Assembly (NCBI GenBank): GCA_050010115.1
Contig: JBEKLQ010000075.1
Coordinates: 1 to 21,036 of the forward strand
Reading direction: 5' to 3'
DNA: 21,036 bases
DNA from: JAKACA01 sp050010115
GTDB lineage: Bacteria > Actinomycetota > Acidimicrobiia > Acidimicrobiales > Bog-793
Positions 1 through 6,795 of this stretch are shown in pieces. Numbering within the stretch: position 1 is the first letter of the stretch; each line of letters opens with the position of its first letter. Both the position numbers and the translations under genes were made by a program. Below the pieces are notes generated by a model. It was given only the letters and a program-made list of their open reading frames with translations, did no database searches and had not been told where the DNA came from.

Positions 1-420
1 GAAGAGCGGGCCACGGCTCCAATATATTCCGTTATCGACACGTGTCAAGTGTTCGGGATGACAGAAGCCACTGGTTGTCCATGGCCTCGCTCCACGGTTC
101 AGAGATCCACTACGGGATCAAGTGGGGACAGGCGAAGGAACGTCTCGTGGACCGTGCGCGGCGATCAAGTCATGCCGGCGCCCACGAACTACCCGCCAGC
201 CTGGTCCCTGAAGTGCCCCAGAACGACGTGGCCTCCCGCTGGTCTTGGGTGACCCCGAACGCCGGGTCGGTGAGACACATTCTGACCTCACAGCGATCGA
301 GTGCTTGCTTTCGCGAGCGGCGCAGCCCGCTTAGATCCAAGCCGCTTTCCTGAGCGCGGCCGGGGAGGCGGTACTAGATTCCGCGCTTGCTGCCTGTTCG
401 GGTACGGGAAGGGGACGAAC
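1..420. other. Sparse leader region, no supported gene
   Basis: I see no recognisable protein in either strand of this stretch. The short open frames here have no known motif and no ribosome binding site. A 10-bp perfect palindrome, GACACGTGTC, lies at 37-46. The last 20 bases carry the GGGAAGGGGA ribosome binding site of the gene that starts at 421. Confidence 0.5.
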
Positions 421-780
421 ATGTCGGACTATGCGCTGTTCCTCGGATGGAACCGGCCGGCGCGCGGACGCGAGGCTGGCGCTCTCGCCGTTCTTGGCGA
501 GAGCGTCCAATTCTTTGGGGAGCTGCAGGAGGCAGGCGGGATCGAGTCGTTCGAGGTCTTCCTCCTCGAGCCTCACGGAGGAGACCTCAACGGCTTCATC
601 CTCATCCGGGGTGAGCTGGCGGATCTGAACCGGCTCCGCCACGAGAATGAGCGATTCGCGACCATGCTGGTAAAGAACCAGCTGTACGTGGATGGCCTCG
701 GAGTCCTGGGGGCGACGACTGGGGCGGCAATCTCACAAACTATGGGCATCTTTTCCGCCGCCCTCGGCGAGCTGTCCTGA
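421..780 (+). CDS. Small conserved-looking hypothetical protein (119 aa)
   Basis: I do not recognise the family. The protein is short, soluble-looking and acidic, starts MSDYALFLGW and ends in a small hydrophobic helix (GVLGATTGAAISQTMGIF). It has no signal peptide, no cysteines and no clear catalytic motif. Alternating hydrophobic strands (SFEVFLLEPHGGDLNGFILIRG) and a charged helix (LADLNRLRHENERFATML) look like a compact alpha/beta fold of the ferredoxin-like or dimeric-barrel kind; that is inference. The ATG at 421 is chosen because a strong purine-rich ribosome binding site (GGGAAGGGGA, about 406-415) sits 5 bases ahead. It stands alone, with no co-directional neighbour within 2 kb, so context says nothing about its role. 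Confidence 0.65.
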   Translation: MSDYALFLGWNRPARGREAGALAVLGESVQFFGELQEAGGIESFEVFLLEPHGGDLNGFILIRGELADLNRLRHENERFATMLVKNQLYVDGLGVLGATTGAAISQTMGIFSAALGELS

Positions 781-1134
781 CGTGGCCGCCCTTGTTCACG
801 GACCGGTGGCCGTCTTGGTCCAAGCGTGTGAGTTGCGCCACTGGCTGCGGCGCTGGAAGCCGGCTTCGGGCGACGCACCGGTCGCGATCGGCCGTGCCTG
901 GCTGAACGCCTCGGGAGGTGGCCAGACCTCCGCGGCTGAGGTCTCCCAGCAGCCCTTGATCAGCTTGTGCCGGGACCAGCCGACCGCTCCGGCCTCGGCG
1001 AGCACTAGGTCCGCCGGTAGAGCGACCTTGCCACTCCGATGAGGGCCTCGGCGAGTTCGTCCCGACCGCCGGTTCGGGTATCGCTTCGGGCCTGTCACTG
1101 CGTGAGTGGCCGCGGAGGAGCCGATCCTGCGTCT

Positions 1135-1245
1135 GACGTCGTGCCCCATCTGATGCGCAGCGGCTCCTCGCCGAACTTCGCGAGAGGTTCGCGAAGATCG
1201 GCTTTGGAGCTGCACCCCGACAAGACGCGCTTCGACGCTCGTACC
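1135..1245 (+). pseudogene. Remnant of group II intron reverse transcriptase/maturase
   Basis: Two adjacent frames give pieces of the finger/palm-to-thumb part of a group II intron reverse transcriptase. The frame at 1152-1202 reads DAQRLLAELRERFAKIG, and the frame at 1204-1233 continues LELHPDKTRF. Family members usually read through this as one segment, close to RLLAELRERLAKFGLELHPEKTRL. Removing one T from the TTT run at 1203-1205 joins the two. Just upstream, SDVVPH may be what is left of the YADD-FVV catalytic region. Nothing of the rest of the protein or of intron RNA domains V/VI is visible, so this is a decayed fragment, not an element. Motif recognition is from memory of the family. 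Confidence 0.6.
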
Positions 1246-1255
1246 CGAGGCAGGA

Positions 1256-1282
1256 CCCAGTGCGTTAGTAGCGCACTCTGGG
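1256..1282. terminator. Bulged hairpin, possible terminator
   Basis: CCCAG-TGCG at 1256-1264 pairs with CGCA-(CT)-CTGGG at 1272-1282 around a 7-base loop, giving nine pairs with a two-base bulge. TTCTAT follows on the plus strand, which is a weak U tract. It sits just 5' of a stronger hairpin (1292-1316), in the convergent gap between the plus-strand region and the minus-strand secreted-protein gene. Confidence 0.35.
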
Positions 1283-1291
1283 TTCTATGCG

Positions 1292-1316
1292 GGGGACCGC
1301 CCTTAGGGCGGTCCCC
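1292..1316 (-). terminator. Strong hairpin downstream of the secreted-protein gene
   Basis: GGGGACCGCCC at 1292-1302 is a perfect 11-bp complement of GGGCGGTCCCC at 1306-1316, with a TTA loop. It lies 49 bases past the stop of the minus-strand gene ending at 1366, the right place for a transcript end. Neither strand has a U run after the stem, so it may work as a stem-only terminator or an RNA-stability hairpin. Confidence 0.55.
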
Positions 1317-1365
1317 ACCACGATCGATCCAGGCGAGGATGCTGGCTCAGTGTCGAACGCGTCGC

Positions 1366-2454
1366 CTATCGGCCACCACAGCAGGACGAGCGTCCGGACG
1401 AGTAGAACCCGGTGTAGTTGGTGCCCCCATTGCCTGTCGCTCCAGCCGTCACGAACGACTTGTAGGCCTCCGGTGTTCCCGCCTGGTCCGAGTTGTGGTA
1501 CGCATCCTGAGTCGTTGAGAGAAGCGGCTTGACCCGGAGTAGGTAGTAGTCCGTCGGCGTGGTTATCAGGTTGGTGTAGACGGCGGCGGCCCATTGCCAC
1601 TGAACGCTAGAAACCCCAGTCAGCGTGAAACTTCCCGTCCAGGTGACCGGGCTGATCCCACCGGGAAGACCTCCGGCCGGCACGGCGAAGGGGACACCCG
1701 TGAGGAACACGTTGCCTCCGAAGCCCAGCGGAACCGTCATGATCCACCTGTTCTGAGAGGGACTGAATTGAGTGGTCGCGGTCGTCACCGACGACGAGAA
1801 GTTGATGGTTCCATTCGGCTGCGGCACCGTGTAGTGAGTGCCGCCCACACTGAACTTCACCGCCGAGCTGGTCCATTCGATCGTCCCACCACTCGACCCG
1901 ACGCCACGCGCCTCGACCGCGGCGTTGAACCAGATGTAGTCACCTCCAGGGATACTCGTGCTGTTGAAGCTGGACTCCTGGCACGTGACGGGGTGACCGC
2001 AGTACTTGAAAGAGGTCCTTAGTCCCGAGTAGGGGGTTGTCGTCGGTCCGCCGACGGGGCCAGTGTGAACGTCGGCCTGAAATGAGCAACCGGGCACGTT
2101 CGGAACCGGCAGACTGAGCTGGCCGTTGAAGACGGTCGTCGTAGTACTCAACACCACCAAACCCGTCGTGTCGTGCAGTATCAGTTCCCAGCTGGCGGCT
2201 GGGCCCGCAGGGATCGTGAACGTTGCCTCGGTCGGGGTGACGACGGGACAGATGTTCGGTGCGCTGGCGCACGTTGGTGGCGGTGTCCAGCGGGTTGATG
2301 CCGCCGCTTGCCCGGCGGTCGCGAGAGTCACGAGGAATATGCCGGTAACACACGCCACGAATGTCCGCAGGAACACCGACCGGACTCTGCCGGTCAATGA
2401 CTCACTAGTAACCGACGACGCACCACTCTTTTGAGGGAAAAGGTCTTGTTCCAC
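1366..2454 (-). CDS. Secreted protein with signal peptide, unknown function (362 aa)
   Basis: The N-terminus has basic residues (to R30), a hydrophobic stretch at about 31-47 and an Ala-rich cleavage site (GQAAA-S, about 48-53), so it should be exported by Sec. The mature part is rich in Thr, Ser, Gly and Trp and looks all-beta. The second half contains blocks (GGDYIWFNAAVEA, LGFGGNVFLTGVPFAVP, LPGGISPVTWTGSFTL, WQWAAAVYTN, GTPEAYKSFVTAGATGNGGTNYTG) that I recall from a widespread domain of unknown function in bacterial secreted proteins. There is no sortase motif or C-terminal anchor; it ends SSGRSSCCGGR with a Cys pair. The GTG start at 2454 is chosen for the GAGGA site at 2460-2464, five bases ahead. 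It lies next to the polysaccharide locus but on the opposite strand, with its own promoter. Confidence 0.75.
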   Translation of the reverse strand: MEQDLFPQKSGASSVTSESLTGRVRSVFLRTFVACVTGIFLVTLATAGQAAASTRWTPPPTCASAPNICPVVTPTEATFTIPAGPAASWELILHDTTGLVVLSTTTTVFNGQLSLPVPNVPGCSFQADVHTGPVGGPTTTPYSGLRTSFKYCGHPVTCQESSFNSTSIPGGDYIWFNAAVEARGVGSSGGTIEWTSSAVKFSVGGTHYTVPQPNGTINFSSSVTTATTQFSPSQNRWIMTVPLGFGGNVFLTGVPFAVPAGGLPGGISPVTWTGSFTLTGVSSVQWQWAAAVYTNLITTPTDYYLLRVKPLLSTTQDAYHNSDQAGTPEAYKSFVTAGATGNGGTNYTGFYSSGRSSCCGGR

Positions 2455-2459
2455 TGCCG

Positions 2460-2464
2460 TCCTC
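2460..2464 (-). promoter_or_regulatory. Ribosome binding site fixing a GTG start
   Basis: GAGGA on the minus strand, five bases before the GTG at 2454. It supports this start over internal ones and leaves a complete signal peptide. Confidence 0.6.
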
Positions 2465-2498
2465 GCTTCTTCCTCGGCTTACGCCATCCAATGACAAC

Positions 2499-2528
2499 AT
2501 TATATAAGGCGCTGATGGAGTTGCCTCA
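2499..2528 (-). promoter_or_regulatory. Candidate promoter of the secreted-protein gene
   Basis: A consensus -10 box, TATAAT, reads on the minus strand at 2504-2499 in an A+T-rich pocket that stands out in this G+C-rich DNA. The -35 region 17-18 bases upstream (TGAGGC or GAGGCA, about 2522-2528) is poor. Transcription would begin near 2492, giving a leader of about 38 bases before the GTG at 2454. Confidence 0.45.
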
Positions 2529-2868
2529 GAAAAAGACGGGGAGTGGCCGCATGAACACTGTGCGTGGCCTCGTCGTCGCCTCATCTGCAAGCGCACGTAA
2601 GTCCGACGACCCAGGCCCGTCGTGGGAGCGCCACTTATGGCACAAAATGTGCTGAACCGTAGAGCCCCATATCGTCCTGTAATCGTCGCAACTCGACGCC
2701 CGCCCGGCGAGCCCATCGACCGTCCTGTCGGTCAAGGCACCCTTGGAAGGCGCGTGCTCTGGTCCCCGCAGCCTTGCTGCTTGCGCGCTGGCCAGGCGGG
2801 CGCCGCTGTGGGGCGCTGCCGAGGGCGCGCCGATCCGACTTGGCGCCGCCGCCTATCCTGGCGAGGTC

Positions 2869-4803
2869 ATGGCAGCCGAGGACACGAAGGATTCCGAGGC
2901 GGCTGATCCCAGTGCCAGGCCGCCCCGGCGGCACCGGCGGCGCCGGCGGCGCCGGGGCTGGAAGCTGATCCCGATCACGCTCATCGGGTTGATCCTCGTG
3001 TTCGCCGCCTTGGCGGCTGCTGCCGCTCTGCTCAGCCAGGGGTCGCTCCGCAGCGGCGTCGACGAGCTGTCGAAGGCGATCGACGCCGTCCACCAGGGTG
3101 ACCGGCACGCCGCCGTGCAGGACCTCAATGGCGCCACCGGGGACTTCGCCCGGGCGCACTCGGTGCTCACGGCCTGGTGGACCGAGCCCGCGGTGCTCGT
3201 CCCGGGTGTCTCCGAGCAGCTCAACGCGCTGCGGTCGGTGGCGGGCGCCGGCGGCGAGGTGTGCTCGGCGGGCCTCCACGTCAACGAGGCCCTCACGACC
3301 GAGGCCGTGCCGCACGGCCAGGCGCTCATAGCGATGCTCCGCCAGCTCGAGCCCGCCCTCACCGGCGCCGAGTCGAGCCTCGCCAAGGCCGAGGCGCAGC
3401 TCTCCGGCGCCCGGTCCTCTCTGCTGCTGCCGCCGATCTCGAGCCGGCTCGACGAGGCGGTGACGAAGGTGTCGAACGCCACCCACGAGGATCAGGTCGC
3501 CGTCGCCGGTGTCAGCGCAGCCGTGCAGTTCCTCGGCGGCGACGGGCCCCGCTCTTATTTCCTTGCCGTCCAGACCGAGGCGGAGTCACGCGCCTCCGGG
3601 GGCGTTATCGGCAACTACGGCATCGTGACGGCCGATGACGGGACACTCCACCTCACGCGGTTCGGGACGGCCCAGTCGCTTGAGTCGAGGGGCGATGTGG
3701 CCACGCGCAAGCTGATCGCCCCTGCCGACTACGTGGCCCGCTATGGCCAGTTCGAGCCCGCCTCGTTCTGGGCGAACGTGCCGATGTCACCCGACTTCCC
3801 GACCGTCGCCGAGGTGATCGAGGGCCTCTACCCCCAAGAGGGTGGCGCCCCGGTCAACGGGGTGATCTCCGTCGACCCGTTCGCCTTGGCGGACCTCCTG
3901 CAGGCGACCGGCCCGATCGTCGTCAAGGCGTGGCCACAGCCGATTACGGCGGACAACGCCGTCGCCGTCCTGCTGCACGATCAGTACGACAAGCTGACCG
4001 GCACGCCCAGGACCAACTTCCTCGGGGACGTCACGAAGACCGTCTGGCACCGCTTCACCGACGGCGACCTGCCTGATCTCGCGACCCTGATACGGGATCT
4101 CAGCCCGGCCTTCGCCCACAAGGACCTCCTCCTCGCGAGCACGTCGCCGGCGACCGAGGGTCTGCTCCGCCAGATCGGCGCCGCCGGGGCCTTCTCGCCG
4201 CCCACCAACTCGGACTTCCTCGCCATCACCACCCAGAACAGCGGCGAGAACAAGATCGACTGGTACCTGCGTCGCTCGATTGACTACCAGCTTTCCTACG
4301 TCCCCAAGACAGGGGCGATCATCGCCACGGTGACGGTGAGCCTTCACAACCTCGCGCCGACCACGGGCCAGCCGCCCTACGTCATCGGCTGGGGCGGCCA
4401 GCAGTTGACGAAGACGCCGGGTGAGAACCACTGCTACATCACGATCTACACGCCGTGGCCCTTCGTCGGGGCGACGATCGACGGCAAGGTACTCCTGCTC
4501 GCCCCGAACCGCGAGCTCGGGGTCTGGGCCGACTCCGCCTTCGTCTCTATCCCGCCTGGCGGCACGACGACGATCTCCGTGCTGCTGACTGGGCACCTGC
4601 GACCCGGCTCGCCCTACCGCCTGACGATGAGCCGGCAGCCGATGGTGGCTCCCGACGAGGTGCAGGTCGGCGTGCAGCTGCCGGCGGGGGACCGCTTCAG
4701 CAACCCGAGCGCCGGGCTCTCGCTCACCGACGAGGGCCGTGAGGCGGCAGCCCGGTTCGAGTTCGAGTCCAACACGTCGTTCTCGGCCTCGGTTGGAGGA
4801 TGA
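2869..4803 (+). CDS. DUF4012-domain membrane protein (644 aa)
   Basis: This is a DUF4012-type protein, a family of unknown biochemical role often found beside actinobacterial polysaccharide genes. A very basic cytoplasmic N-terminus (Arg-rich, about residues 19-29) precedes one transmembrane helix at about 32-55. An Ala-rich helical segment follows (about 60-205), with coiled-coil-like stretches such as GAESSLAKAEAQLSGARSSL. The characteristic core begins near residue 228 (YFLAVQTEAESRASGGVIG), and the C-terminal third is predicted beta-rich. The bulk should lie outside the membrane. The frame is open further upstream to 2743, but the ATG at 2869 puts the basic stretch and membrane helix at the N-terminus as expected; its GCGAGGTC ribosome binding site is weak. 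It is first in line with the BY-kinase and dehydratase genes, so a role in polysaccharide assembly or attachment is likely but inferred. Confidence 0.85.
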   Translation: MAAEDTKDSEAADPSARPPRRHRRRRRRRGWKLIPITLIGLILVFAALAAAAALLSQGSLRSGVDELSKAIDAVHQGDRHAAVQDLNGATGDFARAHSVLTAWWTEPAVLVPGVSEQLNALRSVAGAGGEVCSAGLHVNEALTTEAVPHGQALIAMLRQLEPALTGAESSLAKAEAQLSGARSSLLLPPISSRLDEAVTKVSNATHEDQVAVAGVSAAVQFLGGDGPRSYFLAVQTEAESRASGGVIGNYGIVTADDGTLHLTRFGTAQSLESRGDVATRKLIAPADYVARYGQFEPASFWANVPMSPDFPTVAEVIEGLYPQEGGAPVNGVISVDPFALADLLQATGPIVVKAWPQPITADNAVAVLLHDQYDKLTGTPRTNFLGDVTKTVWHRFTDGDLPDLATLIRDLSPAFAHKDLLLASTSPATEGLLRQIGAAGAFSPPTNSDFLAITTQNSGENKIDWYLRRSIDYQLSYVPKTGAIIATVTVSLHNLAPTTGQPPYVIGWGGQQLTKTPGENHCYITIYTPWPFVGATIDGKVLLLAPNRELGVWADSAFVSIPPGGTTTISVLLTGHLRPGSPYRLTMSRQPMVAPDEVQVGVQLPAGDRFSNPSAGLSLTDEGREAAARFEFESNTSFSASVGG

Positions 4804-5044
4804 CGCCGGCGGGTTCGTGCCGGCGCCGGGGGCCGAAGGGCTGCCGGGCGCCGTGATCGAGGCGATGGCCCCGTGACCATCGAGTTGTCGCCCTGACCTG
4901 GAGGATCGCTGACCGATCCCTATCCGCGGGGCTGACCAGCCGACAGAGTACGCTGTCGGGGTTGCAGAACTGCGGGACCGGCTCTCCATCGAGCAGGTGC
5001 GGCGGTTTTGCTGCGCGCGGAACGACAGAACAGATCGTGAGTAG
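4804..5044. other. Intergenic gap with small hairpin
   Basis: A 7-bp stem, CGCCGGC/GCCGGCG, at 4804-4825 with an 8-base loop follows directly after the DUF4012 stop; without a U tract it is a doubtful terminator. No clear promoter box is seen, so the BY-kinase gene may be read from upstream. Confidence 0.3.
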
Positions 5045-6757
5045 ATGACTGACCCCTACGAAGCTCCCGAGCCCACCCTCGGCTCCTACGTTGCGGTCCT
5101 GCGGCGCCGGAAGTGGTGGGTGATCGCCGTCACCCTGCTCGGCGTGGTGGCCTTGGTCGGGTATGCGCACACCCAGCCCAAGGCCTACTCGGCCGACGCA
5201 CAGCTGCTGGTCCAACCGGACGCGTCTTCGGTCGTCTCGAGCGGGGCGGCGCAACCGATCACTCAGACCGACGTACTCACCGAGCTGCAGCTGGTGACCA
5301 GCTACCCGGTCAAGGTGGTGGTCGCTAAGAAGCTGGGCAGCGTGCCCAACGTCAGCGCTGCCGAGGTGGGCCAGACGAACGTCATCTCCGTGACCGCCAC
5401 CGCGGCCAGCCCGGCCCGGGCCGCCTTGATCGCAAACGCCTATGCGAACGCCTTCGTCACCTGGCAGCGATCGGTCACCATCAGCAGTTTGGCCGCGGCC
5501 GAGTCGCAGCTCACCCAGCAGATCGACAAGATCGGCGCCCAGGCCAAGTCGCTCGAGTCGAACCCGGCGTCGGCCGCCGAGGTGACCGCACTGCTCACCC
5601 AGGAGGCCGCTCTGAAGGACCAGCTGGCCCAGCTCCAGGTGAACGGGGCGGTAAATACCGGCGGGGTCGAGCTGGTCACCCCGGCCACCCTGCCCAGCGC
5701 GCCGAGCTCACCCAAACCGTTGCGCGACGCCATCCTCGGGTTCGTCCTCGGACTGCTGCTCGGGATCGGGTTGGCCCTGGTGGTGGAGCACGTCGACGAC
5801 ACCGTCTACCTGAAGGAAGAGGTGGAGCGGCTCGCCCCCGGATCGCGGGTCTTGGCACTCGTTCCGATGGTGAGCTCGTGGAGCAAGAAGAAGCAGGCGT
5901 TCGTCGTCACCGCGACGCAGCCGAACTCGGTGGCCGGCGAGGCCTTCCGCTCGCTGCGGACCTCGCTGCAGTTCGCCGCCCTGGACGCCCAAGCCAAGGT
6001 GATCCTGGTGACCAGTCCGGGCGAGGACGAAGGGAAGAGCTCGACGGTGGCCAATCTGGGCATCGTGCTGGCTACCGCCGGGGAGCGGGTGGCTATCGTC
6101 TCGTGCGACTTGCGCCAACCCCGCCTCGGTCAGTTCTTCAAGCTGGACGAACGGGTCGGCATGACCACCGTGCTGCTCGGCCAATGCTCACTCGAGGAGG
6201 CGCTCCAGCCGGTGCCGGACATCGACGGGCTCTCGCTGCTGGCCACGGGGGAGCGGACGTCGGACCCGACCGGCGTGCTGACTCACCACCAGTTGGTCGG
6301 GGTGCTCGAGCGGCTGGGCAGGATGTTCGATCTGGTGCTCGTCGACAGCCCACCGTTGCTGCCCGTCACCGACGCGGTGATCCTGGCCCAGGCGGTCGAC
6401 GCCACGTTGCTGGTGGTGGCCGCTGGGCAGACCCGGGGCAAGGAACTGCGCCGGGCGACCGAGGCGCTGTCCCTCGTTCAGGCCACGACCATCGGCGTGG
6501 TGCTGAATGAGGTTACGAAGTCGACCGGGTACGGCTACGGGTACGGCAAGCGCTACGGGTACGGCACGTACACGACCGTCGGCGTGGCCGCCAATGGCAA
6601 CGGCAACGGCAACGGCACGCACGCATCCATCAAGTCGTCCGTCAAACGCAAGGGCAAGCACGCACCCACCAGGGCATCCGTCAACGGCAGGAACGCTCAG
6701 CCGATTGGCGTGGGGCCGGCGCTGCCCATGGCACCGGACGAACGGAGGACCTCATAA
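5045..6757 (+). CDS. Wzz-type chain-length regulator fused to BY-type tyrosine autokinase (570 aa)
   Basis: This single protein joins the membrane polysaccharide co-polymerase to its cytoplasmic bacterial tyrosine kinase; such proteins control chain length and export in Wzx/Wzy-type pathways. It has transmembrane helices at about 25-42 and 230-248, an extracytoplasmic helical domain between them, and a Pro-rich stretch (LPSAPSSPKP) before the second helix. The kinase shows Walker A GEDEGKSS at 326-333, Walker A' VSCDLRQP around D355, and Walker B LVLVDSPP with D434. The tail has a Tyr/Gly cluster (six Tyr at 496-509), the usual autophosphorylation site. An Asn-Gly repeat (517-524) and a basic stretch (about 530-545) follow. 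The ribosome binding site before the ATG at 5045 is weak. Family assignment is firm; the partner polymer is inferred from neighbours. Confidence 0.93.
   Translation: MTDPYEAPEPTLGSYVAVLRRRKWWVIAVTLLGVVALVGYAHTQPKAYSADAQLLVQPDASSVVSSGAAQPITQTDVLTELQLVTSYPVKVVVAKKLGSVPNVSAAEVGQTNVISVTATAASPARAALIANAYANAFVTWQRSVTISSLAAAESQLTQQIDKIGAQAKSLESNPASAAEVTALLTQEAALKDQLAQLQVNGAVNTGGVELVTPATLPSAPSSPKPLRDAILGFVLGLLLGIGLALVVEHVDDTVYLKEEVERLAPGSRVLALVPMVSSWSKKKQAFVVTATQPNSVAGEAFRSLRTSLQFAALDAQAKVILVTSPGEDEGKSSTVANLGIVLATAGERVAIVSCDLRQPRLGQFFKLDERVGMTTVLLGQCSLEEALQPVPDIDGLSLLATGERTSDPTGVLTHHQLVGVLERLGRMFDLVLVDSPPLLPVTDAVILAQAVDATLLVVAAGQTRGKELRRATEALSLVQATTIGVVLNEVTKSTGYGYGYGKRYGYGTYTTVGVAANGNGNGNGTHASIKSSVKRKGKHAPTRASVNGRNAQPIGVGPALPMAPDERRTS
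6530..6616 (+). repeat. Low-complexity repeats coding the kinase tail
   Basis: Short in-frame repeats of TACGGN encode alternating Tyr-Gly (6530-6571), and repeats of AACGGC encode four Asn-Gly pairs (6593-6616). Such tracts vary easily by slippage, which would change the number of phosphorylatable Tyr residues or the linker length. Confidence 0.7.
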
Positions 6758-6795
6758 CCGAGGCATGGCGAAGACATGCGGCCGATGCAGACAGC

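Larger units (their letters stand above)
781..1365. other. Gene-poor region with intron debris and hairpins
   Basis: This 585-bp stretch between the small gene and the convergent secreted-protein gene holds no intact gene. From about 1135 to 1245 it contains a frameshifted reverse-transcriptase remnant, and from 1256 to 1316 two consecutive hairpins; these are listed separately. I could not assign 781-1130 to anything: the open frames there on both strands show no motif I know. Confidence 0.5.
2455..2868. other. Divergent intergenic region before the polysaccharide locus
   Basis: This 414-bp gap separates the minus-strand secreted-protein gene from the plus-strand polysaccharide genes. It holds the minus-strand promoter and a small inverted repeat, GCACA-AAA-TGTGC, at 2640-2652 that could be an operator. 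I see no convincing promoter for the plus strand, although TATCCT at 2854-2859 could act as a -10 box close to the ATG at 2869. Open frames crossing the region show no family resemblance. Confidence 0.45.

Noticed and set aside
42..353. 103-codon open frame at the left edge
   Set aside because: No ribosome binding site or motif was seen, and an overlapping alternative frame is just as open.
4804..4825. Hairpin after the DUF4012 gene as a terminator
   Set aside because: Only a 7-bp stem, an 8-base loop and no U tract; such stems are common in DNA of this composition.
3787..4989. 400-codon open frame on the minus strand
   Set aside because: It lies antisense to the DUF4012 gene, is Arg/Gly/Val-rich with no motif, and is the usual by-product of G+C-rich third positions.
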